From Echria macrotheca (lineage: Eukaryota > Ascomycota > Sordariomycetes > Sordariales > Schizotheciaceae), in NCBI GenBank assembly GCA_030411725.1, contig MU839828.1:2852001-2916000 (forward strand): a stretch of DNA of 64,000 nucleotides, given 5' to 3'. Each line of letters starts with the position of its first letter. Positions within the stretch are counted from its first letter, which is position 1. The notes below the pieces were generated by a model. It worked only from the letters and a program-made list of their open reading frames with translations, did no database searches and was not told where the DNA came from. The position numbers were made by a program, and so were the translations under genes. This document shows positions 23,053-32,252 of this stretch, in pieces.

Positions 23053-24160
23053 ACGGGATACGGATTGGGATGAATACGGGACATCTAGATGAGGGTTTGG
23101 ATATTGGCAAGAGGTCATGATGAAGTGGATACAGCTTGGATATTACGGATCAGCTTCCGTGGACAAGGGAATAGTTTCGTCCTTCGAGTTTGGGTTCTCG
23201 TACTGTGAATATCATTCTTCGGCAAGAGGCATGGCAGGACGCGTGTATTGTTGATCTGGCATGCAACCATTCGCAGTTGAGGAATGTACGTGTACACATC
23301 GATGCGGCTGGACCGCGTGGTCTGTAGCAGCATCCCAGCATCCCAGCATCACCGGGAGGCAAGATATCTCTTAAATATATTCTAAATTATAGATAGATAA
23401 TAGACACTGCCGTTCCCGTATGCAGGTCGGGGAAGAACCCACATGTCTGCGGCCTGGCGAGTCAGGGTTGCGCAGAGTAGCGGTTTCGGGGTTTGGCGGA
23501 GTTGAGGGGTAGCACTGCCGGGGTTGTTTGCCTCCGGGGGATACATATCCGTTTTACACATGACAAGGTCTAGATTTACTCATGTCATCTATTCTTTACG
23601 TATGTATGGTAATCCTGACAAGAGAAATTGATTTCTCATCTTGGTTTCAAGTCAAATGTCAAGTACGGAGACAGCGGCAAGGCACGGGATAAGACAAGGA
23701 CAAAAGTGGCGGGTGCAAAAAGCATGTGAAGAGGGGCCGGGGAGCAAATGCACCCCGGTTCCCGCTAGTCCCTAAACGGGGAATGCCTCGGCCACCCGTT
23801 TTCTGACATCACCTGGACCAGAGAGGGAGGCGCCCTTCAAATCGCCCCTCGGACAGTGGAAAAACGGTTGTTGCTTGCGGAACCGCAATCCAAAAAAGAA
23901 GCTGCCCCGTCTTGTCTCCTGGCCCGAGGTTCGAGAGACCCAATCCCCACGTTGCTGAAAGCCAACGACGTTGCATTTCGACGCTCTCTCTGTTTTTATC
24001 CTCCTCGGCCGCGCTAGTTCCAGCTGGATCCCGTTTACCGGTGCCCGAGAGGTTTATAAGCTGTATCCCGTCCACGTCTTGCTGGAAGAGCAATCTTACA
24101 TTCCACTTCTCTCTCTTCCTCCCTCCCCGCCCCTTCCATACTCACACATCCCTCGCCATC
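23053..24160. other. Intergenic: 3' flank of FBP1 and thiolase promoter
   Basis: No gene seen. The last 400 bp contain four CCTCGG/CCGAGG cores (listed separately) and a TTTATAAG near 24053, about 105 bp upstream of the thiolase ATG. Confidence 0.55.
23786..24008. promoter_or_regulatory. Cluster of four FarA/FarB-type CCTCGG cores upstream of the thiolase
   Basis: CCTCGG occurs at 23786-23791, 23847-23852 and 24003-24008, and its reverse complement CCGAGG at 23924-23929. They lie 150-375 bp upstream of the ATG at 24161. In Aspergillus, CCTCGG is the core bound by the fatty-acid regulators FarA and FarB (CTF1 family). Occupancy here is inferred. Confidence 0.6.
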
Positions 24161-25543
24161 ATGGGTGGTAAGCTCTCCCTGGAACCTCCCAAAATGGTTC
24201 CGCAGACTAGTTCTAACTGGACCTCTAGCTCTTGACAGACTCTCCGCGCTGGGCAGCCAGCTTTCCGGCGCCGCCGGTGTCTCTGGCGGTCGCGCCAAGA
24301 TCCTGGAGAAGAACGCCGACGATGTAAGGAAGAGCTGAGGACTTCGTTGTGGTTGTTTCCCGCTAACCACGGTTTGCGACAGATCGTCGTCACCGCCGCT
24401 CTCCGGACAGCCATCACTAGGGGCGGCAAGGGTATGTTCAAGGACACGGCCGCCGCCGACCTGATGGCCGGCGCCCTCAAGGCCGTCATCGACCGCTCCG
24501 GTATCAACCCCGCCCTGGTCGAGGATATCTGCGTCGGCACCGTGCTTGCCCCCGGCGGCGGTGCGACCGAGATGCGCGCGGCCAGCTTGGTCGCCGGCTT
24601 CCCCGAGACGACTGCGGTCCGCACGCTCAACCGCCAGTGCTCGTCGGGCCTGCAGGCCTGCGTTGACGTCGCCAACCAGATCCGGACGGGTATGATCGAG
24701 GTCGGCATCGGCGCTGGCGTCGAGAGCATGTCGACCCAGTACGGCCCCCAGGCCGTGACCGAGTTCTCGGACCTGCTCGAGAGCCACCCCGAGGCTGCCA
24801 ACTGCAAGGTTCCCATGGGTGTTCTTTCCGAGGATATGGCCAAGGCCAGGGGTATCAGCCGTGCCAGCCAGGATGCCTTCGCCGCCCACTCGTTCCAGAA
24901 GGCCGTCAAGGCGCAGGCCGCCGGGCTCTTCAAGGAGGAGATCGTCCCGCTCAAGGTCAAGTACGAGGATCCCAAGACGGGCGAGACCAAGGACATTGTC
25001 GTCGACCGTGATGACGGTGTCCGCGATGGTGTTACGGCCGAGTCTCTCGGCAAGATCCGCCCCGCCTTTGCCAAGGATGGCAGCATCCACGCCGGCAATG
25101 CCAGCCAGGTCAGCGACGGTGCCGCCGCTGTTCTCCTCATGAAGCGGTCGACTGCCGAGAAGCTTGGTCAGCCCATCCTCGGCAAGTTTGTCGCCGCTTC
25201 CATCGTCGGCGTCGCCCCCCTCCTCATGGGCATTGGCCCGTGGAAGGCCATCCCCAAGGTCTTTGAGCTCACCGGCCTGACCAAGGACGATGTCGATATC
25301 TACGAGATCAACGAGGCCTTTGCCAGCCAGTGTCTGTGGTGCGCGAACGAGCTCGGCATCCCGGCCGAGAAGATCAACCCCAAGGGTGGTGCTATTGCTT
25401 TCGGCCACCCTCTGGGCTGCACCGGTGCGCGCCAGGTTTCTACCCTGCTGTATGAGCTTAAGAGGAGAGGGCAGAAGGTCGGTGTCACGTCGATGTGTGT
25501 AGGAACGGGCATGGGTATGGCGGCGGTCTGGGTGGCCGAGTAA
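24161..25543 (+). CDS. Peroxisomal 3-ketoacyl-CoA thiolase with PTS2
   Basis: Acetyl-CoA C-acyltransferase that carries out the last step of beta-oxidation, in peroxisomes. The protein is 420 aa, with exons 24161-24167, 24229-24323 and 24383-25543. The first exon holds only ATG GGT and one base. Splicing gives MGALDRLSALGSQLSG, where RLSALGSQL fits the PTS2 consensus (R, L, five residues, Q, L). Thiolase motifs are all present: RTLNRQCSSGLQA with the nucleophilic Cys, VGIGAGVESMS, INEAFASQ, GAIAFGHPLGCTGARQ with His and the second Cys, and the C-terminal GMGMAAVW. The PTS2 and length identify the yeast Pot1/mammalian ACAA1 type rather than a cytosolic or mitochondrial acetoacetyl-CoA thiolase. 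Regulation by fatty acids is suggested by the upstream CCTCGG cluster. Confidence 0.96.
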
Positions 25544-26533
25544 GGAGGACATTATCTTGGATTGTTGATCTTGTATAACTTTATACCTAGCACTCTTTTT
25601 CTTATGACGTGAAATGCATTGTACTTTTAGAGGCATAGCTGGCTCGGTATCCGTAGGAAATTGGATAGCATGTGCACTTTGGAGATGAGGATCTGAGCTT
25701 GACCCTGCCACTATGAAAGTCCTTCTAAACCTTGTCTAGTTCTCGTCAAGTTAACAAACTGGACTGTAACAATCTACCCCCAGGAAGTTTGCGAGTACAC
25801 CTAGAACTGCACTGATAAAACATAGCGGCCAATTACGAGTTCTATAAGTCTGTGAGTTGAGGCTAAATTGGTAACCGGGTTGTGCACTGATCGGATGTGG
25901 ACGAGTGAGACGCTTCGACTCACATCCGATCCAAGCCGCGGAACAAAGTCCTGAGCGGAGAGTGGAGAGGGAACTGGGACATGTGGCCAATCAGCACATG
26001 CAATGGTCGGGACCTCCGTCACCGCTCTGATGCTCCCGTCGTTCTTGCCATTCACGAAAGTTTGTCTAAACCTTTGCTCTTAACTGTTCTCCGCTGAGTC
26101 ACTGCGCGGCTTGGTCCTTTCCAGCATTCAACTCCTCTGTATCCCGCTGTCTTCATTCCGATTGCCTCGAATTCGACCTGCAGCGTCCCGTACCATTGAA
26201 CCATTGGCGGCACGGCTCACCACGGTCGCACAACAAGGATTCTCGATTGGCTGTGTCTCGCTCTCGCCGTTCAGCAACGATTGGGATACCAGCGCCCGGC
26301 TGCCCGGCGCTGTGGGCGCTGTAACTCCCCGCAAGCCTATGACGAACTCGGGCCGAACGAGCAGACGGACAAGAGGGAGCCTCGGTTGCGCGGTCACGCA
26401 GGCTGCGGTGTTCGGCCGGAACTTCGTCACTGCGAAATCACAATCGACACACTTTGGGTAGAGACAAGGCGATTGTTGGGCTGAGACAGCGTGGTTTAGG
26501 GAGAAATAAGCTCGGGAGAGAACAGGCGCTGCA
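25544..26533. other. Intergenic between thiolase and TCO89-like gene
   Basis: About 1 kb holding the thiolase 3' flank and the TCO89 promoter and leader. I see no gene, repeat or tRNA. Confidence 0.5.
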
Positions 26534-28399
26534 ATGGCGAAAGACAGAGACACTGGCGGTGGTGATGCATCGGGCCAATCAAAACGGCCGCCGGAAAACC
26601 GCATCGACAGCAGCGATCAAACCCAGCTGATCACATCGCATCAGCATCACCGCTCCAAGAGTTCGAAGCATATTGTTGGTGGTGGTCGATTACACGCGCG
26701 CGTTCCGTCGACAAAAGCTCTACACAAACACCATGCGACAACATCCACAACGAAACTGAACCGAAGGCGATCGCTGTCGCCCGACCAAACGACTGCTCCA
26801 CCGCTGGCGTCCACCCACCGACGCACGACTTCCGACCTGAAGCTCGGCCAAGACGCTTCTGTCGCGTCGCATATCCGCAAGAACTCGTCGCAGACCAGCC
26901 TCAAGCGAAACCGATCCCAGGTCGACGTGGGCAAAAAGTCCAAGTCCTCTACGAACCTGACGCGGTCGCATTCTAACCCCGCCGTCCATAAGCTCAAGTC
27001 GGGCGGCTCGCGGGTTCACTTTAACCTAGGCGAGGACGAGGACGACGCCCCTGACGTCGAGGGCTTGGACGACGAGTGGGTCGATGCTAGTACTTCTGCC
27101 TCCCCCCTACTCTCGCGGCGCAGCTCCGTAGCTGCCGGCGCGGTCGGCACCACAACCACGACGACGGACCAGCCTGCCGAGAGTCGGTCGCCGCAAGAGT
27201 CGCGCGACCCACCTTACCATCCCCAGCAGTCACAATACAGCGCCGACGTCCCGGCCGGACATCCTGGCCACAACTACCCGGTTAGCACCCAACAATACCT
27301 CACCGAGCGGGTCCTCCAGCGCGCGCCGTCGCACGGTGCGCCTCCCAAGATGACTGCAGAAAATGCTTTGGTGGGGCCGGTTTCTTCGCATCAACACTCG
27401 CCGGACTCCGGAAGCGGGACAGTCTCGGGGTCTCCCCGGCCCGGAAGCAGCGGCAAGCCGGAACTCACGTCCCGGTTTGTGGGGTACAATAGTCAGGAGT
27501 CAGGATCAGGGGTTCCAATCGAAAACTTTATAGCCGGGATCCAACGTGGCGGCATTTCTAGAGCGGCTGTCACTGGTAGACTCGAGGCAAACGAGCTGCG
27601 ACGGCCGCGGTCGACGGGGAATCTCACGCTCGGGGCGAACGGGACGACCGGGTTGCAAGAAACGACTAACGGTGTCCATCGAGCTGTTGCGAATAACGAG
27701 CCCTTGACCGATGAGGAGGACGTGGAGAATATCGCCCTGGCGACTGGGCCACGCGCGAGACGGAACGGAGGCATCACACATCCCACACGTCCGATAGCGG
27801 ACTCGAGCAGAGTGCAACAGAAGCTCAACCTGCAGCGCGCGAGTTCTACGCTAGAGCCTACACACCCTCATCCGACTATGAGCATGAGGCTTGGAGGAGT
27901 AGCGGTGGCGCCGGGACCGCTAGTGGGAAGGGCAGCATATGATGCCCGAGACCCGAGGTTGGGGAAACTACTTGAGAGGACGGGCATGGAATACCTGGTT
28001 GTCCGGCGACACCAGAACCCTATTGCACGGTCGTTGATGAGGTTGGCGCAGCTTCCAGGGGCGGACAAGACGCGGCCGATTCCGAGACCGGGAACGGGAC
28101 ATTCTAAGCGGGGATCCGATCTGACGGGAAGATCGGGGCTGCGAGAGCGGGATACCAGCATGGCGACGCTGATCGGGGGGCAGTCGAGACGACCTCCGAC
28201 ACCACGAAGTTCGTTATCGATGAGGCAGACGACGATTAGTGCCAGTTCGAGTCTGGAGACGGAGGATGAAGTCAGGGGTATACACGAGAGACAACGGCTG
28301 AGCGGAACCAGTTTGGTTAACGAGGACGATGCGGGCACGATTGCGCTGCTGCGCAACATGTGGGACAAGAACCTGGATCTCAGCGCGAGCCAGGACTAG
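26534..28399 (+). CDS. TCO89-like TORC1 subunit
   Basis: Intronless, 621 aa, resembling the fungal TORC1 subunit TCO89 family (PF10452), a vacuole-associated component of the nutrient-sensing TORC1 kinase. The protein is almost wholly disordered and rich in S, T, R and H. The family-like core is the basic, Ser-rich segment QTSLKRNRSQVDVGKKSKSS followed by VHFNLGEDEDDAPD, DEWVDASTSASPLLSRRSS (about residues 115-205). A central segment has FVGYNSQESGSGVPIENFIA, and the C-terminus ends IALLRNMWDKNLDLSASQD, both typical of Pezizomycotina homologues. The ATG at 26534 is the first in a long frame and follows a stop-rich region. The assignment rests on motif recognition only. Confidence 0.75.
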   Translation: MAKDRDTGGGDASGQSKRPPENRIDSSDQTQLITSHQHHRSKSSKHIVGGGRLHARVPSTKALHKHHATTSTTKLNRRRSLSPDQTTAPPLASTHRRTTSDLKLGQDASVASHIRKNSSQTSLKRNRSQVDVGKKSKSSTNLTRSHSNPAVHKLKSGGSRVHFNLGEDEDDAPDVEGLDDEWVDASTSASPLLSRRSSVAAGAVGTTTTTTDQPAESRSPQESRDPPYHPQQSQYSADVPAGHPGHNYPVSTQQYLTERVLQRAPSHGAPPKMTAENALVGPVSSHQHSPDSGSGTVSGSPRPGSSGKPELTSRFVGYNSQESGSGVPIENFIAGIQRGGISRAAVTGRLEANELRRPRSTGNLTLGANGTTGLQETTNGVHRAVANNEPLTDEEDVENIALATGPRARRNGGITHPTRPIADSSRVQQKLNLQRASSTLEPTHPHPTMSMRLGGVAVAPGPLVGRAAYDARDPRLGKLLERTGMEYLVVRRHQNPIARSLMRLAQLPGADKTRPIPRPGTGHSKRGSDLTGRSGLRERDTSMATLIGGQSRRPPTPRSSLSMRQTTISASSSLETEDEVRGIHERQRLSGTSLVNEDDAGTIALLRNMWDKNLDLSASQD

Positions 28400-28863
28400 A
28401 AGCTGCAACTGCGCAACAGAAGGGGGAGCGTCTAATTTGGTTGTTGCCGGCACGCGCGGCTGGTGACCCGAGATGCCCAGGGTTATGACTACGGAGTATG
28501 ACGAGACCAGATTAGCTGGCTAGACGGGTGAGGACCTGGTGCAAGCAGCAACTTGGAGCAAACAGCCAAGTTAGACTTCTTTTGGGAGTACTATAGGAAA
28601 TAGCGTTGTTTAATTTAATCATTTTTGGTGATGTCTGAGCCTACGGAGTACGGAATATTCCGTATTGAGTGCTGAAAGGGTTCCATCCGTGAGCCGCAGT
28701 GTCCGTGCTCCCGCACTGCAGGGCAAGTTGCAAGGATTTTGCCCCGCGTGCTCACAGGTGTCATCGAAGCAACCTCCCGTCAACGTTGCCAAATCCGAAA
28801 CCCAACTTTTAGGTTCTTTTCGTCAACTTTTGGCACCGCAACACCACCATTACAGTCGCAAAG
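28400..28863. other. Intergenic between TCO89-like gene and SPF30-like gene
   Basis: 464 bp with 3' flank and promoter; nothing else seen. Confidence 0.5.
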
Positions 28864-29966
28864 ATGGATAATAACAAAATCGAGGCTGAGAAGAAAGAAT
28901 GCGAGGCTCAGGTATTTTTTTTTGCCCCATCATTCCCACCAACATGAGGTAAGGCTAACCGTATGCGCGCGCTCGCGCCGCCGCGTAACCCAGCTCGAAC
29001 TCGTCATCGCATCGCTGCGCGACGACGCGGGGAATACCGAGCTTCTCAAGCTCAAGTCGGAGCTGGACGAGATGGTGGCGCTGTACAACGAGATACTCGG
29101 TTCTTCTTCTGCGTCGGCGGAAACACAACCCGCCGCCCCGGCACCGGCACCGGCAGCCACCAAACAAACACAGGCAGAAGGGGGGGAACCGAAATGGTCG
29201 AGGGAGAATCATCCGGCGTTTAAGAAGACTGGTGGAGTAGAAGAGGAGAAGGAGGAGGTGGTGTATAAAGTGAATGATACGGTCATGGCGAAATGGGTCT
29301 CGGGCGATAAGGGGTTCTATCCGGCTCGGATTACTAGTATCACTGGGTCTTCGACGGCGCCGATTTATACGGTTAAGTTTAAGAGTTATGATACGGTTGA
29401 GACGTTGCGGGGGAAGGATATTCGGTCTGTTGGGGGTGGGGGGAGTGGTGGTTTGGGCAGTGGTGGGCAGGGGGTGAAGAGGAAGGCTGATGGCGGGGGA
29501 GGACCTGTTACTACTACTACTACACACACACCGGTGGTGGTGGTTGGGGGGGAGGGGGGCAACCACAAAAATAATGGGATCGTGATGAGTGCGGGGGCCG
29601 AGTTGTATCCGAATGCGCAGCAGTTGGGGAGCGACAACAAAAAGGAGAAGGAGAGTAAGCTGGATGACATGGGACGGCCCAAGTTCAAGAAGATCAAGGC
29701 GACTAAGGAGCTCGAGGCGGGGAAGAATAAGTGGCAGGAGTTTAATGCCAAGGGGAAGGGCGGGAAGGGGGTGAAGAAGGACAGTATGTTTCGGACGCCC
29801 GAGGGGGTCAAGGGGCGAGGTATGTGTTCTCCTCTATTTTTTTCTGGTCTCTCGTGCTGTTGCTGACCGTGAGACCACAGTCGGCTTTACGGGCTCTGGC
29901 CAGGCCATGCGCAAGGATCCCACGCGGAGTCGCCATGTGTACCAGCCCAATGAGGATTTGGACTAG
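28864..29966 (+). CDS. Tudor-domain splicing factor, SPF30/SMNDC1-like
   Basis: Homologue of the survival-of-motor-neuron-related splicing factor SPF30, a nuclear protein that binds symmetrically dimethylated arginines of Sm proteins and helps spliceosome assembly. The protein is 319 aa, with exons 28864-28911, 28994-29819 and 29881-29966. The N-terminus (MDNNKIEAEKKECEAQ joined to LELVIASLRDDAGN) forms a coiled helix with LKLKSELDEMVALYNEIL. The Tudor domain is about residues 105-160: YKVNDTVMAKWVSGDKGFYP, IYTVKFKSYDTVETLRGKDI. A Gly/Thr/Val-rich low-complexity region follows. Then comes a basic C-terminus with DDMGRPKFKKIKATKELEAG, KNKWQEFNAKG, DSMFRTPEGVKGRVGFTGSG and a final RSRHVYQPNED, shared with SPF30. 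Unlike the start of the gene, the region 29400-29600 is unusually G-rich on the coding strand. Confidence 0.88.
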
Positions 29967-30931
29967 ATGCTGACTTGGTTGTTTTTCCGTGGTTCAGAAA
30001 TATCTTATCGGAGAACAACGAGCGTACGAGACTTCAGCAAACACAAGTGCAACTCGGCGCCGAGACGACGGGATATGCGGTGTGGTGATGGACGGCATTT
30101 CCATCGTTTTCTTCACCTTGTCCCAACGGCGTCTCGGGTACCATGGCTTTTTTCCCCTCATTCTTTTTCAACGAGAGACAATAAATACCTCGGCATGGAA
30201 AAGGCGTTTTTTTTTCCCTCCCGGGTCCAAGGGTTTGGAAGGGCATATCCTTCGACTTTTTACCGTTTCTCCTCCCACCTACCTTTTTTTAGTCAAAAAG
30301 ATTGAGGCTAACCTGGTCTTTGCAACAAATCTCTGGGTCAGCTGGTGGTGGGTGAATGTTTCCGAGAACGGATTCTCTGAGAGAGGGCTAGTTTGCGTTC
30401 TGGAACTCGGGTCGTGTAGCTCGAGACTGGAAGCGCTGGCCTTGAACACATGTAGCGACGGGGCGTTAGAATGGAGAAATATACCCGTGCTGTTGATCTT
30501 TCTCAGATCTGGATGGTTTTTTTTTTTTTTGTTCTCGTGTGTTGTGTGTGACGATGTGAGGACTGTGCCACTGAAATGTGACTACCGACCATTTAACTCG
30601 ACCAGACAGTTTGGGTTATGTTGTTTGTTTTCTGTGGTCGACTTGTTGCTTTGAACTAGGCCACTGAGTTGTGAGGACTGTGCCCTTGAGATAAGACTGC
30701 CAACCATTTACTCGGCAACGCTATTTGGGATATGCTCTCTGTCTACTCTGCTTGATTATCGCTTTGAATTCGGCCACTGAGTTGTGACTTGTCTGTCATT
30801 TCGACTAACCCATTGCAACATCTAACCGAAAACATCTTCCTTTTATATATCATCCATATCCAAACACATAATAATACACCGTCAGTCACCGTAGCATACA
30901 CAACACAACAATACACCCCAGAATTTACAAA
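29967..30931. other. Intergenic between convergent SPF30-like gene and IND1
   Basis: Region between two convergent genes, so both 3' ends. No gene seen. Contains T-rich tracts and the diverged 115-bp tandem duplication at 30555-30785. Confidence 0.5.
30555..30785. repeat. Diverged tandem duplication, about 115-bp unit, two copies
   Basis: TGTGAGGACTGTGCC occurs at 30555 and again at 30670. The units then match in order at ACCATTTAACTCG/ACCATTTACTCG, TTTGGGTTATG/TTTGGGATATG, TTGCTTTGAA/TCGCTTTGAA and GGCCACTGAGT. A third copy seems to begin (TGTGACTT) and breaks off. Confidence 0.8.
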
Positions 30932-31966
30932 TCACACCTCCAACCCGACCTTCCTCGCAACAGCCCTCGCAACATCCATAAACACCCTCGCCCTATCCGA
31001 CTCCGGCTCCGCCACAACCGTCGGCCGCCCGCGACTCGCATCCTCCCCGATATTAGGATGCAGCGGCACATCCCCCAACAACTCCACCCCCCTCTCCTTG
31101 CATACTTGTCGGACTCCCTCCTCCCCGCCAAACACGGCCGTCTCGCCATGGCAGTGCGGACACCGAAACAGACTCATATTCTGCACCAGCCCTAGTATAG
31201 GAACCTCGACGCGATCAAACATGTCCATGCCCTTGACCGCGTCCTGCACCGCCAATATATGGGGTGTCGTCACGACCACGGCCCCGTCCAGGACGATTTG
31301 CTGCGTGATGCTGAGCTGGATGTCGCCCGTCCCCGGGGGGAGGTCTAAGACTAAAATGTCGAGGGAGGGCGACCAGGCGACGCTGTGGAGGAGTTGTTGG
31401 ATTGCTTTGAGGAGCATGGGCCCGCGCCAGATGAGCGCCGAGGACGAGGAGGGGGTGAGGTAGCCTAGGGACATTGTTTGGACGCCGTAGGCTGTTAGGG
31501 GGATGAGTTGGGAAGACGAGGTTAGGGAGGGTTGGTGCGAGGTCAGGGAGAAGAGGGTTGGGATCGAGGGGCCGTAGATGTCTGTGTCTAGGATGCCGGT
31601 GCGGAGGCCTAGGCGGGCGAGGGAGAGGGAGAGGTTTGCTTTTTTTGTATTTGTTAGCACTAGGACTTGGGGGGGATAGGGGATAGGGGATACGGGAAGG
31701 GGGAGGAGGGAGGAATACCGGCGATGGTGGATTTGCCTACGCCGCCTTTGGCCGAGGACACGGCGATTACTTTTTTGACGTTTTGGATGGGCCGTTTGGT
31801 CGGGAGGCCGCGCTGGAAACGCGGGATGGTGCCGGTTTTGGGGAGGCCCTTGGACGTGTGTTAGTGGTTGTGTGTCTGATGAAAGGGGGAGAGTGAAATG
31901 TACCAGAGGGTTTTCATGTTGTAGGCATCTAGTCGCCTGAAGGAGGCGGGATATCGTTGGCCTCAT
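30932..31966 (-). CDS. IND1: IND1/NUBPL-type mitochondrial Fe-S assembly P-loop NTPase
   Basis: Mrp/NBP35 family ATPase (ParA fold), most like mitochondrial IND1, which delivers Fe-S clusters to respiratory complex I. The protein is 299 aa, with exons 31966-31904, 31848-31719 and 31638-30932. The N-terminus MRPTISRLLQATRC is basic and hydroxylated, fitting a mitochondrial presequence. GLPKTGTIPRFQRGLPTKRP leads to VIAVSSAKGGVGKSTIA, the deviant Walker A with the signature Lys. ILDTDIYGPSIPTL, LVLDLPPGTGD and GLVQNMSLFRCPHCHG follow, the last giving the CxxC cluster-binding pair of this family. Both introns end in AAG rather than CAG or TAG; these junctions are the only ones that restore the family sequence. 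It is head to head with BFR2 over 286 bp. Confidence 0.9.
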   Translation of the reverse strand: MRPTISRLLQATRCLQHENPLVHFTLPLSSDTQPLTHVQGPPQNRHHPAFPARPPDQTAHPKRQKSNRRVLGQRRRRQIHHRRYSSLLPLPVSPIPYPPQVLVLTNTKKANLSLSLARLGLRTGILDTDIYGPSIPTLFSLTSHQPSLTSSSQLIPLTAYGVQTMSLGYLTPSSSSALIWRGPMLLKAIQQLLHSVAWSPSLDILVLDLPPGTGDIQLSITQQIVLDGAVVVTTPHILAVQDAVKGMDMFDRVEVPILGLVQNMSLFRCPHCHGETAVFGGEEGVRQVCKERGVELLGDVPLHPNIGEDASRGRPTVVAEPESDRARVFMDVARAVARKVGLEV

Positions 31967-32252
31967 GGTGGGTTTTTATTTTGATTCACTTGTATCATGG
32001 TCTTATACAGAACAACATGGAGGTGAATTCTCATTGACAACGCAAAGCCCAGTGATGAAGTTGAAAGCTTGACAGTGATTGGATACGGTTTAGCTACCAA
32101 CACACCCTTGTAAGTCGGACCCCGGGACAAAACTGCCGCCTCTCACCGCCAAAATTTTCTGGATTCAATCCCAGCAAACGGCGCTGAATCCAAATCCGCC
32201 AAAAATTTCCGCGGGGTCTTTAGTGATAGAGGAACCAAAAAAAAACGTCACT
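31967..32252. promoter_or_regulatory. Bidirectional promoter region IND1/BFR2
   Basis: Only 286 bp separate the two divergent ATGs, so both promoters and leaders must lie here. No TATA box or known factor site stands out. A near repeat GCCGCCTCTCACCGCCAAAA and CCGCCAAAAATTTCC shares the core CCGCCAAAA. Confidence 0.7.

Noticed and set aside
24035..25711. Minus-strand 558-codon frame across the thiolase
   Set aside because: Long only because of strong third-position GC bias in the thiolase; no family features.
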